From assembly GCF_003575965.1 (NCBI RefSeq), contig NZ_QWJJ01000005.1, positions 124,001 through 188,000 on the forward strand: a stretch of DNA of 64,000 bases. The letters are read 5' to 3'. The notes under the pieces were generated by a model. That model was not told where the DNA came from. It saw nothing but the letters and a program-made list of their open reading frames with translations, and made no database searches. Shown here in pieces: positions 8,300-16,490 of this stretch (position 1 is the first letter of the stretch; the number at the start of each line of letters is the position of its first letter). Position numbers and translations under genes: made by a program. The DNA is from Pseudooceanicola sediminis. GTDB taxonomy: Bacteria; Pseudomonadota; Alphaproteobacteria; Rhodobacterales; Rhodobacteraceae.

Positions 8300-9175
8300 G
8301 TGGATATCAGGCAGATTGGCGTCATCGGCGCAGGTCAGATGGGCAACGGCATCGCACATGTGCTGGCAGTCGCGGGATACGACGTGCTGCTGAACGATAT
8401 CAGCCAGGAGGCGCTGGATCGCGCCGTCGCGCTGGTCAACAAGAACCTCGACCGGCAGGTGCAGCGCGAAAAGATCAGCGCCGACGACAAGGCGGCCGCC
8501 ATGGCGCGCATTTCGATCACCCGGACCCTGCCCGACCTTGGCAATTGCGATCTGATCATCGAAGCTGCGACCGAGCGCGAAACGGTGAAGGAGGCGATCT
8601 TTCAGGATCTGCTGCCGCACCTGAAACCGACGACGATCCTGACCTCGAACACCTCCTCGATCTCGATCACCCGGCTGGCCAGCCGCACCGACCGGCCCGA
8701 GAAGTTCATGGGCTTTCACTTCATGAACCCCGTGCCTGTCATGCAGCTGGTCGAACTGATCCGGGGCATTGCCACGGATGCCGAGACCTATCAATCCTGT
8801 CTGAGCGTGGTGGAAAAGATCGGCAAGACCGCCGCATCGGCCGAGGATTTCCCGGCGTTCATCGTCAATCGCATCCTGATGCCGATGATCAACGAGGCGG
8901 TCTATACGCTGTACGAGGGTGTCGGGAACGTGAAATCGATCGACGAGAGCCTGAAGCTGGGCGCCAACCATCCGATGGGCCCGCTGGAGCTGGCGGATTT
9001 CATCGGTCTGGACACCTGCCTGGCGATCATGAACGTGCTGCACGACGGGCTTGCCGATACCAAGTACCGCCCCTGCCCGCTGCTGACGAAATACGTCGAA
9101 GCCGGTTGGCTGGGCCGCAAGACCGGCCGCGGCTTTTACGACTATCGTGGCGAGACGCCGGTTCCGACCCGCTGA
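8300..9175 (+). CDS. hbd: 3-hydroxybutyryl-CoA dehydrogenase
   Basis: Predicted 291-residue NAD(P)-dependent 3-hydroxyacyl-CoA dehydrogenase interconverting acetoacetyl-CoA and (S)-3-hydroxybutyryl-CoA. The dinucleotide motif GAGQMG is at residues 10-15, the catalytic His lies in GFHFMNPVPVM, and ANHPMGPLELADFIG and a GRKTGRGFYDY C terminus are typical. Start: a longer frame begins at 8159 inside the terminator, so I chose GTG 8300, which has AGGAG six bases upstream and gives the normal 282-293-residue length. It follows etfBA, as in many acyl-CoA oxidation clusters. Confidence 0.95.
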   Translation: MDIRQIGVIGAGQMGNGIAHVLAVAGYDVLLNDISQEALDRAVALVNKNLDRQVQREKISADDKAAAMARISITRTLPDLGNCDLIIEAATERETVKEAIFQDLLPHLKPTTILTSNTSSISITRLASRTDRPEKFMGFHFMNPVPVMQLVELIRGIATDAETYQSCLSVVEKIGKTAASAEDFPAFIVNRILMPMINEAVYTLYEGVGNVKSIDESLKLGANHPMGPLELADFIGLDTCLAIMNVLHDGLADTKYRPCPLLTKYVEAGWLGRKTGRGFYDYRGETPVPTR

Positions 9176-9203
9176 TCCGGGCGCGCCTGTGGCCCTCTTG
9201 CAT

Positions 9204-9222
9204 GCCTCCGGCGGGGGTATTT
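9204..9222. repeat. CCTCCGGCGGGGG-TATTT intergenic element
   Basis: GCCTCCGGCGGGGGTATTT lies between the convergent hbd and helicase genes. I recall near-identical sequences at many gene ends in Rhodobacteraceae genomes. A related sequence in reverse orientation is at 40401-40419. It has no T-tract hairpin of its own. Confidence 0.5.
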
Positions 9223-9320
9223 CACGCCAGATGACAAAGAGCGCGCCCGCGCCCTGATCGTGCCGGGGGCCGGGTCAGAGGGGGTGGTTTCGCAAGGGGC
9301 CGATGCCGGGGGAGTGGCCG

Positions 9321-10859
9321 CTAGAGGCCCTCGGCCTCGGGTTGCGTCAGTTCCAGGGGGGCGACCTCCTTTGCCCGCAGGTCCGCGATACCCAAGGGCC
9401 CCTCGGGGCGGGAGAGACGGTTGCGCACGACCCAGAGCAGGCGATTTTCGGCACGCGTGATGGCGACATAGGCCAGGCGTTTCCAGAGCGGTTGGCCTGC
9501 CTCGACGCGGCCTGCGCGGGAGGCGGCGTAGATGTCGGGGGCGAAGACCTGAACGGCGGGCCATTGGCTGCCCTGCGCCTTGTGGATCGTGACCGCCGCG
9601 CCGTGCAGGAACGTGGCCCCCATGCGCGCGGCGTAGGGGATGAAGGGTTCTTCCTGGTCCGGTTTTTCGATCTTGACGATCGAGGCGGCCGAGACCTGGG
9701 GGTTTTCGGCACCGACGACATGCAGTCGTGAAAAGCCCGGCTTGGCCCCGGGGCCGAGGTAGATGACCTGCGCCCCCTTGATCAGGCCGCGGGCCTCGAG
9801 GTCCTGGCGTTTCTTGCGGTGCTTGAGCGGCAGTTCGATGCCGTCGCAAATCAGCGGTTCGCCGGGCAGAAGGGCATCTTCGGGGGCGTCGTGCACGTTG
9901 CGGAAGGCATTGATCAGGCGGATGCGGGTGGCGTTGCGCCAGACCAGGACCGGAGAGCGCGCCATCAGCTCCGCCTCGACGCGCTGCGCCCAGACGACGC
10001 GCTCATCGCGTTGCGCGGCCTCTTCGATCATGCGTTCGAAGCGATAGAAGTCGACCTGCGGATCGGCCAGCAAATGGGCCAGGTCGAGGATCGGGTTGTC
10101 GGCCTCTTGCCGGTGGATGCGCGACAGTTCCAGCCGGGCCGGCGCGGGCAGCGTTTCGAACACCATCTGGCCGGACTGTCCGACCGGAGCGAGCTGGGCC
10201 GGGTCACCGAAGATGATCAGGTTCGGGAAGATTTCGCACAGGTCGCTGAACTGCTTTTCGTCGAGCATCGAGGCTTCGTCGACAAAGCCGACGTCCAGCG
10301 GATCATCGCGGCGTTTCCAGCCGGTGATGAAATCCGAGCCACGCAGACCGGCGACGGCCAAGGCCCCCGGAATCGACTTGTTGCCCTCGTAAAACAGTTT
10401 GGCGCGGTCCATCGCCTCGTCCGTCAGCCCCTCGACCACCGGGCGTTCGCCCTGCCCTTCGAGCCATTCCGCGACCTTTTCATATTCCGGGTCGTAGACC
10501 GGCGTGTAGAGGATGCGGTGGATGGTCGTGGCCCGCACGCCCCGCAGGCGCAGCACCGACGCGGCCTTGTTGGTGGGGGCAAGAATGGCCAGGCTGCGGC
10601 GTTCGCGGGCGCGCTTGGGTTCGTAATCGCCCGAGACGACGGCGAGGCCCGCGGCCTCGCACGCCTCGGCCAGGGCGCTGAGAAGCAGGGTCTTGCCCGA
10701 GCCGGCCTTGCCGATCACCGCCAGAACGCGGCTCTTGCCGTCGCGCGCCGGGGCGGTCGTGGCTTCGACCAGGTTGATGCCCGCCTCGGCCAGAGCCTCG
10801 GCGATACGATCGAAGGCATCGGCCTGATCATGGGAAAATGTGAGCGCCGGAAGGGTCAT
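9321..10859 (-). CDS. ATP-dependent DNA helicase, RecD-like superfamily 1
   Basis: Predicted 512-residue SF1 helicase. Walker A GKAGSGKT is at residues 50-57, LAPTNKAA (motif Ia) near 95, Walker B VDEAS at 193-197, GDPAQL (motif III) at 218-223, HKAQGSQ (motif V) in the C-terminal quarter and VAITRAE (motif VI) near residue 470. The order matches RecD/TraA-type helicases with a UvrD_C_2 end. It lacks the N-terminal domain of RecD and there are no recB/recC genes nearby, so it is probably a stand-alone helicase in repair. The start is followed by MTLPALTFSHDQADAF; the ribosome site is weak (GAGAG). Confidence 0.88.
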   Translation of the reverse strand: MTLPALTFSHDQADAFDRIAEALAEAGINLVEATTAPARDGKSRVLAVIGKAGSGKTLLLSALAEACEAAGLAVVSGDYEPKRARERRSLAILAPTNKAASVLRLRGVRATTIHRILYTPVYDPEYEKVAEWLEGQGERPVVEGLTDEAMDRAKLFYEGNKSIPGALAVAGLRGSDFITGWKRRDDPLDVGFVDEASMLDEKQFSDLCEIFPNLIIFGDPAQLAPVGQSGQMVFETLPAPARLELSRIHRQEADNPILDLAHLLADPQVDFYRFERMIEEAAQRDERVVWAQRVEAELMARSPVLVWRNATRIRLINAFRNVHDAPEDALLPGEPLICDGIELPLKHRKKRQDLEARGLIKGAQVIYLGPGAKPGFSRLHVVGAENPQVSAASIVKIEKPDQEEPFIPYAARMGATFLHGAAVTIHKAQGSQWPAVQVFAPDIYAASRAGRVEAGQPLWKRLAYVAITRAENRLLWVVRNRLSRPEGPLGIADLRAKEVAPLELTQPEAEGL

Positions 10860-10966
10860 GGCGCGACGCTACTCTCTGGGGGCAAAAAGCACCAGACGGA
10901 TCAGCCACGCCGCCCGCGAATCCGGGGCCGATCGTGGGCGTTATCGGGTCGGAGCGCGTGGCGAGA

Positions 10967-11197
10967 TCAGAGTTTCTTGCACGGGGCGGGTTCATCGTCG
11001 GTGTTGTCCTGCACCGTGGTCGGACGTGCGACGGGAGGGTGCCCTGAGGCGGCGGTGCTATCGGGTTGGCCCGACATTTCGACATGGGCGACGCGGCGGG
11101 CGCGCTGGAGTTGTTCGGCGAAGGCGACCAGCCCCCGGTCCTGTGCGGCCATCTGCAAGTCCTTCAAAACATCAATCATCCAGAGATTGGATTTCAT
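10967..11197 (-). CDS. Small conserved protein of unknown function, paralogue 1
   Basis: Predicted 76-residue protein with no function I can name. Its first half (LWMIDVLKDLQMAAQDRGL, then FAEQLQRARRVAHVEM) aligns without gaps to the middle of the 91-residue protein encoded at 11710-11985. The shared part looks like two amphipathic helices. The C-terminal 30 residues are polar, Pro/Thr-rich and end in KKL. I chose ATG 11197 because AAGGTGG lies upstream and the N terminus then matches the paralogue; an upstream in-frame ATG would add a hydrophobic stretch. A 90-bp AT-rich block 5' of the gene (11290-11395) probably holds its promoter. Confidence 0.72.
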   Translation of the reverse strand: MKSNLWMIDVLKDLQMAAQDRGLVAFAEQLQRARRVAHVEMSGQPDSTAASGHPPVARPTTVQDNTDDEPAPCKKL

Positions 11198-11709
11198 GCC
11201 GCCCACCACCTTCAGATACCACGTCAACAGGAACACCAGTCGCATACAGGCAAGGAAATGCCGGAGGATCGCATTAAGATCAGCCGAATGCCATTTGCCG
11301 CGCATTCAATAAAAGTTGCAGGAATTGCATTGTAATATCAAATGTTTTTTGACCGTCGCGTCAATTAATTTGCCAAAAGGAAACAATGCTGGAAGGGGCC
11401 GCGCCAGCGCCACCGGGCAGTGTGGCGCACAAGCGGCGCGTGGATGCAGACGGCCCTTGGTGGTGCTGACGGTGCCGCGGAATCGTCCGGTGCCGGGGCG
11501 GAGATCGGGAGTGATGTCCTGGCGGGCCGATGCAGGCTGCGGCGCGGAGTGGGAACTGGCGCAGGGCGTCGTGATGGCGCGGCGAGACCAATCCCGATGA
11601 TGTGCGCCGCGTTCCCGGGGAGGGAATTTGATCGTCCGCCAAGCGCCGCGATGCAGGCGGCATTGCGGGGCCATGCCCGCGCGTGCCGAAAGAAGTCGGC
11701 GCCCCGCGC
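11198..11709. other. 512-bp region between the two small paralogues
   Basis: No frame here looks coding. 11290-11395 is unusually AT-rich for this genome and contains, on the minus strand, TTGACG and downstream ATATTACAATGC, a plausible promoter region for the 76-residue gene. ATATTACAATGC differs by one base from ATATTGCAATGC (13464-13475) in the ccr leader. The remaining 300 bp (11400-11709) is GC-rich with no recognised structure. Confidence 0.45.
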
Positions 11710-11985
11710 CTAGTTGCGGCGGTAGCCTGCGGGCGGAACGGTATAGTAGAAGGCCGTATGGTCGACCTCGTTCGGGCGGCGGATGCCGGCCTCGACCCGC
11801 TTGCGCGCAATTTCCTGTTTGGTGACGCGGGTGGCGATTGCAAGCTGATCGACCACTGCCATCATGCCACGATCCCGCGCCGCCTCTTGCAGATCGGCGA
11901 GGACATCGACCATCCATTGGTCCGATGCCAGCCGCGGTATGGCCAGCGACGAAAGATCTGCTTCAACTCGGTTCTGACCACGCAT
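11710..11985 (-). CDS. Small conserved protein of unknown function, paralogue 2
   Basis: Predicted 91-residue protein. Residues about 23-62 (QWMVDVLADLQEAARDRGM, then VVDQLAIATRVTKQEIARK) align without gaps to the 76-residue protein at 10967-11197. N-terminal extension 22 residues; the C terminus contains HTAFYYTVPPAGYRRN. Of three in-frame ATGs I chose 11985 because GGGGAG is eight bases upstream; the ATG at 11991 is too close to it. It lies between ccr and paralogue 1, all on the same strand, but 116 bp from ccr. The helical core suggests a protein-binding or oligomerising role; no function can be assigned. Confidence 0.72.
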   Translation of the reverse strand: MRGQNRVEADLSSLAIPRLASDQWMVDVLADLQEAARDRGMMAVVDQLAIATRVTKQEIARKRVEAGIRRPNEVDHTAFYYTVPPAGYRRN

Positions 11986-12101
11986 GTACATCGCTCCCCA
12001 CAAAAAGACGTTTCGAATGCCCCGGCCCCACCTGCCGGACGGAAGACAGGCGACCCCATCGACTCGTCCATCACATTGTCATTACGGCCCTTAAGAAGGT
12101 G

Positions 12102-13388
12102 TTACCGACCGGCTTCCAGAACGTCTTCAACTGTACGCAAACCGGTGCGCGGGGCCTGCACCAGAACCGCCATGTTGCCCGGTTTATGCTGATTTCGCAG
12201 CATCTTCATATGGGCGGCGGGAATTTCGGCCCAGGGAAAGACCTCGGACATGCAGGGGTCGATCCGCCGTTCGATCATCAACTTGTTGGCGGCGGCGGCC
12301 TGCTTGAGATGGGCGAAGTGGCTGCCCTGAAGACGCTTCTGGTGCATCCACATGTAGCGCACGTCGAAGGTGCAATTGAAGCCGCTGGTCCCGGCGCAGA
12401 TCACGACCATGCCGCCCTTCTTGCAGACCAGCGCCGAGACGGGAAACGTCGCCTCGCCCGGGTGTTCGAACACGATATCGACGTTGTTGCCCTTGCCGGT
12501 GATGTCCCAGATCGCCTTGCCGAACTTGCGCGCCTCGGAGAACCATTCCTTGTATTCGGGCGTGTTGACGGTGGGCAGCTGGCCCCAGCATTTGAATTGC
12601 TTGCGGTTGATGACCCCCTTGGCACCAAGGCCCATGACAAAATCGCGCTTGTCCTCTTCCGAGATGACCCCGATGGCATTGCCGCCAGCCGCATTGATCA
12701 GCTGGATCGCGAAGGACCCGAGGCCGCCAGAGGCGCCCCAGACCAGCACGTTCTGACCCGGCTTGAGTTCATGCGGGTGATGGCCGAACAGCATCCGGTA
12801 GGCGGTGGCGAGGGTAAGGGTATAACAGGCCGATTCCTCCCACGTCAGGTGTTTGGGGCGCGGCATCAGCTGCTGCGCCTGGACGCGGGTGAACTGGGCA
12901 AAGCTGCCGTCGGGGGTTTCATAGCCCCAGATCCGCTGCGAAGGCGAGAACATCGGATCGCCGCCGTTGCATTCCTCGTCGTCGCCGTCATCCTGATTGC
13001 AGTGGATCACGACCTCGTCCCCGACCTTCCATGAACGCACGGAGGAGCCGACGGCCCAGACGATGCCGGAGGCATCCGAGCCTGCGATATGATAGTCCGC
13101 GCCATGCCCGTCGAAGGGCGAGATCGGCACGCCGAGACCCGCCCAGACGCCGTTGTAATTGACCCCCGCCGCCATCACGAGCACCAGCACCTCGTGGCTT
13201 TCCAGCGTGGGGACGTCGACGATTTCCTGCTGAAAGCTGGTGTCCGGGTCGCCATGGCGTTCCCGGCGGATCGCCCAAGCGTACATCTGACGCGGCACGT
13301 GGCCTAGGGGGGGCAGCTCGCCCACCTCGTAGAGGTCCTTTTGCGGTGCGTCATAGGGCGCGATGCCCGTTTCGATGTCCAGAGCCAT
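12102..13388 (-). CDS. ccrA: Crotonyl-CoA carboxylase/reductase
   Basis: Predicted 428-residue key enzyme of the ethylmalonyl-CoA pathway: NADPH-dependent reductive carboxylation of crotonyl-CoA to (2S)-ethylmalonyl-CoA. It is a medium-chain dehydrogenase/reductase; the NADPH-binding motif GASGGLG is at residues 218-224 after VLVW. The VNYNGVWAG segment, the acidic loop DDGDDEE near 133-139 and GSHFAH toward the C terminus are typical of Ccr and absent from ordinary quinone reductases; Asn and His in these places form the CO2 pocket in characterised Ccr. Length matches (about 430). Ribosome site GGAGGAGG. It is transcribed divergently from ecm, the mutase three steps later in the pathway once the epimerase is counted. 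Confidence 0.96.
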   Translation of the reverse strand: MALDIETGIAPYDAPQKDLYEVGELPPLGHVPRQMYAWAIRRERHGDPDTSFQQEIVDVPTLESHEVLVLVMAAGVNYNGVWAGLGVPISPFDGHGADYHIAGSDASGIVWAVGSSVRSWKVGDEVVIHCNQDDGDDEECNGGDPMFSPSQRIWGYETPDGSFAQFTRVQAQQLMPRPKHLTWEESACYTLTLATAYRMLFGHHPHELKPGQNVLVWGASGGLGSFAIQLINAAGGNAIGVISEEDKRDFVMGLGAKGVINRKQFKCWGQLPTVNTPEYKEWFSEARKFGKAIWDITGKGNNVDIVFEHPGEATFPVSALVCKKGGMVVICAGTSGFNCTFDVRYMWMHQKRLQGSHFAHLKQAAAANKLMIERRIDPCMSEVFPWAEIPAAHMKMLRNQHKPGNMAVLVQAPRTGLRTVEDVLEAGR

Positions 13389-13459
13389 GCCGACCTCCTC
13401 CGGTCAAGAATTGCCGCGACGCAGAATCGCGGGATGCCGCCCTTGGATAGCTTTCGTCA

Positions 13460-13485
13460 CGTAATATTGCAATGCCTGAGTTATA
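13460..13485 (-). promoter_or_regulatory. Candidate ccr -10 box and ATTGCAAT operator
   Basis: On the minus strand TATAAC (13485-13480, 5 of 6 to the -10 consensus) is followed at the expected start point by GCATTGCAATATTACG, which contains the perfect 8-bp palindrome ATTGCAAT (13466-13473). No good -35 is present, which suits an activated promoter. A regulator bound at the palindrome would cover the transcription start. Sequence-based inference only. Confidence 0.45.
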
Positions 13486-13680
13486 ATTTTTGTAACTTTG
13501 TTTCGCATGGGATTTTTAGATCAGGGGGCCTGAGGCCGCCTCGTCTTTGTTTTCATGGACTGATGAACGCGGTGCGCTGCGTTGAGCGCCTGCGCCCCTG
13601 ATGGAGCCGCGCGGCTGAGCGTCGCTGCCAAGGCGATCCAGGCGCGGCAGGAAAGGCCGACTACGCCGCGTCGCGGCGAA

Positions 13681-13732
13681 TTGACAGGGCCACATTCTTT
13701 CATATACCTACATGGTTGCGTAATTAAATTAC
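13681..13732 (+). promoter_or_regulatory. Candidate ecm promoter with downstream palindrome
   Basis: A perfect -35 TTGACA (13681-13686), a 16-bp spacer and TATACC (13703-13708). At about +5 to +17 lies the perfect inverted repeat GTAATTAAATTAC (13720-13732, 6-bp arms about a central A), a position suited to a repressor. The ecm start codon is at 13756. Confidence 0.6.
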
Positions 13733-13755
13733 CGCCAGAACCAACGAGGCCCGCG

Positions 13756-15774
13756 ATGACCGAGACCCAGCCCGCCCCGCCGACCGGCACCGAGACCGCG
13801 CCCGCGCCCGAAACTGCGGCGCGGGATCGCCCGTGGCTGTTTCGCACGTATTCGGGGCATTCCACGGCTGAGGCGTCGAATGCGCTGTACCGGGCCAACC
13901 TGTCGCGCGGACAGACCGGTCTGTCGGTCGCCTTCGATCTGCCGACGCAAACGGGCTATGACAGCGATCATGTGCTGGCGCGGGGTGAGGTCGGCAAGGT
14001 TGGCGTGCCCATCGGCCATCTCGGGGATATGCGCGCCCTGTTCGACCAGATCCCGCTGGCCGAGATGAACACCTCGATGACGATCAACGCCACGGCGCCC
14101 TGGCTGCTGGCGCTGTATATCGCCGTGGCCGAGGAACAGGGGGCGGACCCGCACGCGTTGCAGGGGACGGTGCAGAACGACCTGATCAAGGAATACCTGA
14201 GCCGGGGCACCTATATCTGTCCGCCGAAACCCAGCCTGAAGATGATCGCGGACGTGGCCGAATATTGCTATGCGCATGTGCCCAAGTGGAACCCGATGAA
14301 CGTCTGTTCCTACCATCTGCAAGAGGCTGGCGCGACGCCGGAGCAGGAGCTGGCCTATGCGCTGGCCACCGGCATCGCGGTGCTGGACGCGTTGCGCCCG
14401 CGTGTGCCTGCGGCCGATTTTCCCGCGCTGGTCGGGCGGATCAGCTTTTTCGTCAACGCGGGCATCCGCTTTGTCACCGAAATGTGCAAGATGCGCGCCT
14501 TTGTCGATCTGTGGGACGAGATCTGCCGCGACCGCTATGGCGTGGAGGAGGAGAAGTTCCGCCGCTTTCGCTACGGCGTGCAGGTGAACAGCCTTGGCCT
14601 GACCGAGCAGCAGCCCGAAAACAATGTCTACCGTATCCTGATCGAGATGCTGGCCGTGACGCTGAGCAAGAAGGCCCGCGCGCGCGCCGTGCAGCTGCCC
14701 GCGTGGAACGAGGCGCTCGGCCTGCCCCGGCCCTGGGATCAGCAGTGGTCCCTGAGGATGCAGCAGATCATGGCCTATGAGACGGACCTGCTGGAATTCG
14801 ACGACCTGTTCGATGGCAACCCGGCGGTCGATGCCAAGGTCGCTGCTCTGAAAGAGGCCGCGCGGGCGGAACTGGCGAACCTTGGCGCCATGGGCGGCGC
14901 GATCGGCGCCATCGACTACATGAAGGCGCGGCTGGTCGAGAGCAACGCGGCGCGGGTCAACCGGATCGAACGGAACGAGACGACGGTGGTGGGCGTCAAC
15001 CGCTGGCGCGAGGCCGAGCCATCGCCGCTGATGGGCGCGGACGGGGGCATCCTGACCGTCGACCCCGCCGTCGAGGCGCAGCAGGTCGCCCGCCTTGGCG
15101 CGTGGCGGGCGGCGCGCGACGCCGACGCGGTTCGCGGGGCGCTCGATGCGCTGCGCGAAGCGGCCCGCGCCGGGGACAACATCATGCCGGCCTCGATCGC
15201 GGCCGCAAAGGCAGGCGTCACCACTGGCGAATGGGCCGCCACCATGCGCGCCATCCACGGCGAATATCGCGGCCCCACCGGCGTCGCCGCCGGGGTCAGC
15301 AACCAGACCGAGGGGCTGGACGAAATCCGCGCCGCGGTGAATGCTGCCAGCGACACGCTGGGGCGGCGGCTGAAGTTCGTGATCGGCAAGCCGGGGCTGG
15401 ACGGCCATTCGAATGGAGCCGAGCAGATCGCCTTTCGCGCCCGCGATTGCGGCATGGATATCACCTATGAAGGCATCCGCCTGACGCCGGACGAAATCGT
15501 GCAGCGCGCCCGCGCGGAGGAGGCCCATGTGATCGGTCTGTCGATCCTGTCGGGCAGCCATATGCCGCTGGTCGAAGACACGCTGGCCCTGCTGAGGGAA
15601 CAGGGGTTGGGGCATATCCCGGTCGTCGTCGGGGGCATCATTCCCGACGACGATGCGCGCCGTTTGCTGGAAATGGGGGTCGCGCGGGTCTATACCCCCA
15701 AGGATTTCGAGCTGAACCGGATCATGATGGACGTGGTCGCGCTGGCCCGACCAGCGCCCGTGGCGGCCCAGTAA
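13756..15774 (+). CDS. ecm: Ethylmalonyl-CoA mutase (coenzyme B12-dependent)
   Basis: Predicted 672-residue adenosylcobalamin mutase converting (2R)-ethylmalonyl-CoA to methylsuccinyl-CoA. Residues about 35-500 form the acyl-CoA-binding barrel (FRTYSGHSTAEASN, FDLPTQTGYDSDH). The C-terminal B12 domain has the cobalt-ligand motif D549-x-H551-x-x-G554, then LSILSGSH and VVVGGIIPD. The N-terminal 25 residues are Pro/Thr/Glu-rich. Start ATG 13756 gives the family length; the frame extends 58 codons further 5' through the promoter. Adjacent ccr and the presence of mch and mcl2 support Ecm over methylmalonyl-CoA mutase. Its mRNA has 17-bp tandem repeats straddling the stop codon. Confidence 0.95.
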   Translation: MTETQPAPPTGTETAPAPETAARDRPWLFRTYSGHSTAEASNALYRANLSRGQTGLSVAFDLPTQTGYDSDHVLARGEVGKVGVPIGHLGDMRALFDQIPLAEMNTSMTINATAPWLLALYIAVAEEQGADPHALQGTVQNDLIKEYLSRGTYICPPKPSLKMIADVAEYCYAHVPKWNPMNVCSYHLQEAGATPEQELAYALATGIAVLDALRPRVPAADFPALVGRISFFVNAGIRFVTEMCKMRAFVDLWDEICRDRYGVEEEKFRRFRYGVQVNSLGLTEQQPENNVYRILIEMLAVTLSKKARARAVQLPAWNEALGLPRPWDQQWSLRMQQIMAYETDLLEFDDLFDGNPAVDAKVAALKEAARAELANLGAMGGAIGAIDYMKARLVESNAARVNRIERNETTVVGVNRWREAEPSPLMGADGGILTVDPAVEAQQVARLGAWRAARDADAVRGALDALREAARAGDNIMPASIAAAKAGVTTGEWAATMRAIHGEYRGPTGVAAGVSNQTEGLDEIRAAVNAASDTLGRRLKFVIGKPGLDGHSNGAEQIAFRARDCGMDITYEGIRLTPDEIVQRARAEEAHVIGLSILSGSHMPLVEDTLALLREQGLGHIPVVVGGIIPDDDARRLLEMGVARVYTPKDFELNRIMMDVVALARPAPVAAQ

Positions 15775-15819
15775 CCGTGGCGGCCTAGTAACCGTGGCTG
15801 CGCAGTAACCGTGGCAGAC
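15769..15819 (+). repeat. 17-bp tandem repeat, three copies, spanning the ecm stop codon
   Basis: Three adjacent 17-mers (15769, 15786, 15803) share AGTAACCGTGGC. The first contains the ecm TAA (15772-15774), so each copy repeats the stop codon. The copies diverge only in the last five bases and the first base. Confidence 0.85.
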
Positions 15820-15945
15820 GTGATTTCCGGGTGATCATGCGATCGCGGTGAACATGGCCGGCGCGACATGCGTTGTCATGGCAGGGGGCACGCCTCTGGC
15901 GGCCAATCACCGCCAGCCAGCCACCACCACCACTAGGAGACCGCC

Positions 15946-16221
15946 ATGACAGTGATCACCAGAACCGCCCGCATCACGGGCCGCGTGCAGGGCGTGGCCT
16001 ATCGGGCCTGGGTGCGCGGGCAGGCCGAAAAGAAGGGCCTGCAAGGCTGGGTCAGGAATTGCGACGATGGATCGGTGATGGCGCTGTTTCATGGCCCCGA
16101 ACCCGACGTCGACGCCATGATCACCGCGTGTTGGAGCGGCCCCGGCGCGGCCTCGGTCCGCAATGTCGACTGCGCCAGCGCCGCGCCGCCGACCGAGGCA
16201 GGGTTTCATATCCTGCGCTGA
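15946..16221 (+). CDS. acyP: Acylphosphatase
   Basis: Predicted 91-residue cytosolic hydrolase of acyl phosphates. The signature GRVQGVAYRAW supplies the catalytic Arg20, and GWVRNCDDGSV supplies the catalytic Asn38. Length is typical. AGGAG eight bases upstream fixes ATG 15946. It lies 171 bp after ecm on the same strand with three tandem repeats between them; co-transcription with ecm is possible but not shown. Confidence 0.95.
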   Translation: MTVITRTARITGRVQGVAYRAWVRGQAEKKGLQGWVRNCDDGSVMALFHGPEPDVDAMITACWSGPGAASVRNVDCASAAPPTEAGFHILR

Positions 16222-16490
16222 ATTTCTGCGCAGCCCGGCGCGGAAATCGGCAAACCGCCGCGTGCCCCCTGCCAAACCCCGGAACGTGATTGGATATCCT
16301 CCGCAGGCTGACCAGTTAGAGGGCCATGCGAACGATCCCCATCCCCTTCGCCGGCCGTCGCGCCGCGCGCCTGTTTCCACGCTTGCTACCTCGTCTGGTT
16401 ACACGCCGGGCCATGCGCATGGCGCGCAAGCTGGCACACGGTCCGGCACGGCATCCGGCACGTCAGATCCCGCCGGGGCAGGCCGGGTTG

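Larger units (their letters stand above)
13389..13755. other. Divergent ccr-ecm control region
   Basis: 367 bp between the two key ethylmalonyl-CoA pathway genes. It holds the candidate ccr promoter/operator at 13460-13485 and the candidate ecm promoter/operator at 13681-13732. The middle (13520-13670) is GC-rich, and I see nothing in it beyond weak inverted repeats. Confidence 0.6.

Noticed and set aside
11306-11917. A 203-residue minus-strand frame between the small paralogues
   Set aside because: Arg-rich, no motifs, and it overlaps paralogue 2 in another frame; coding character is with paralogue 2.
15951-15960. A GTGATCACC sequence resembling the sdh/suc operator
   Set aside because: It lies inside the acylphosphatase coding sequence, has no second copy at 21 bp, and the palindrome is incomplete.
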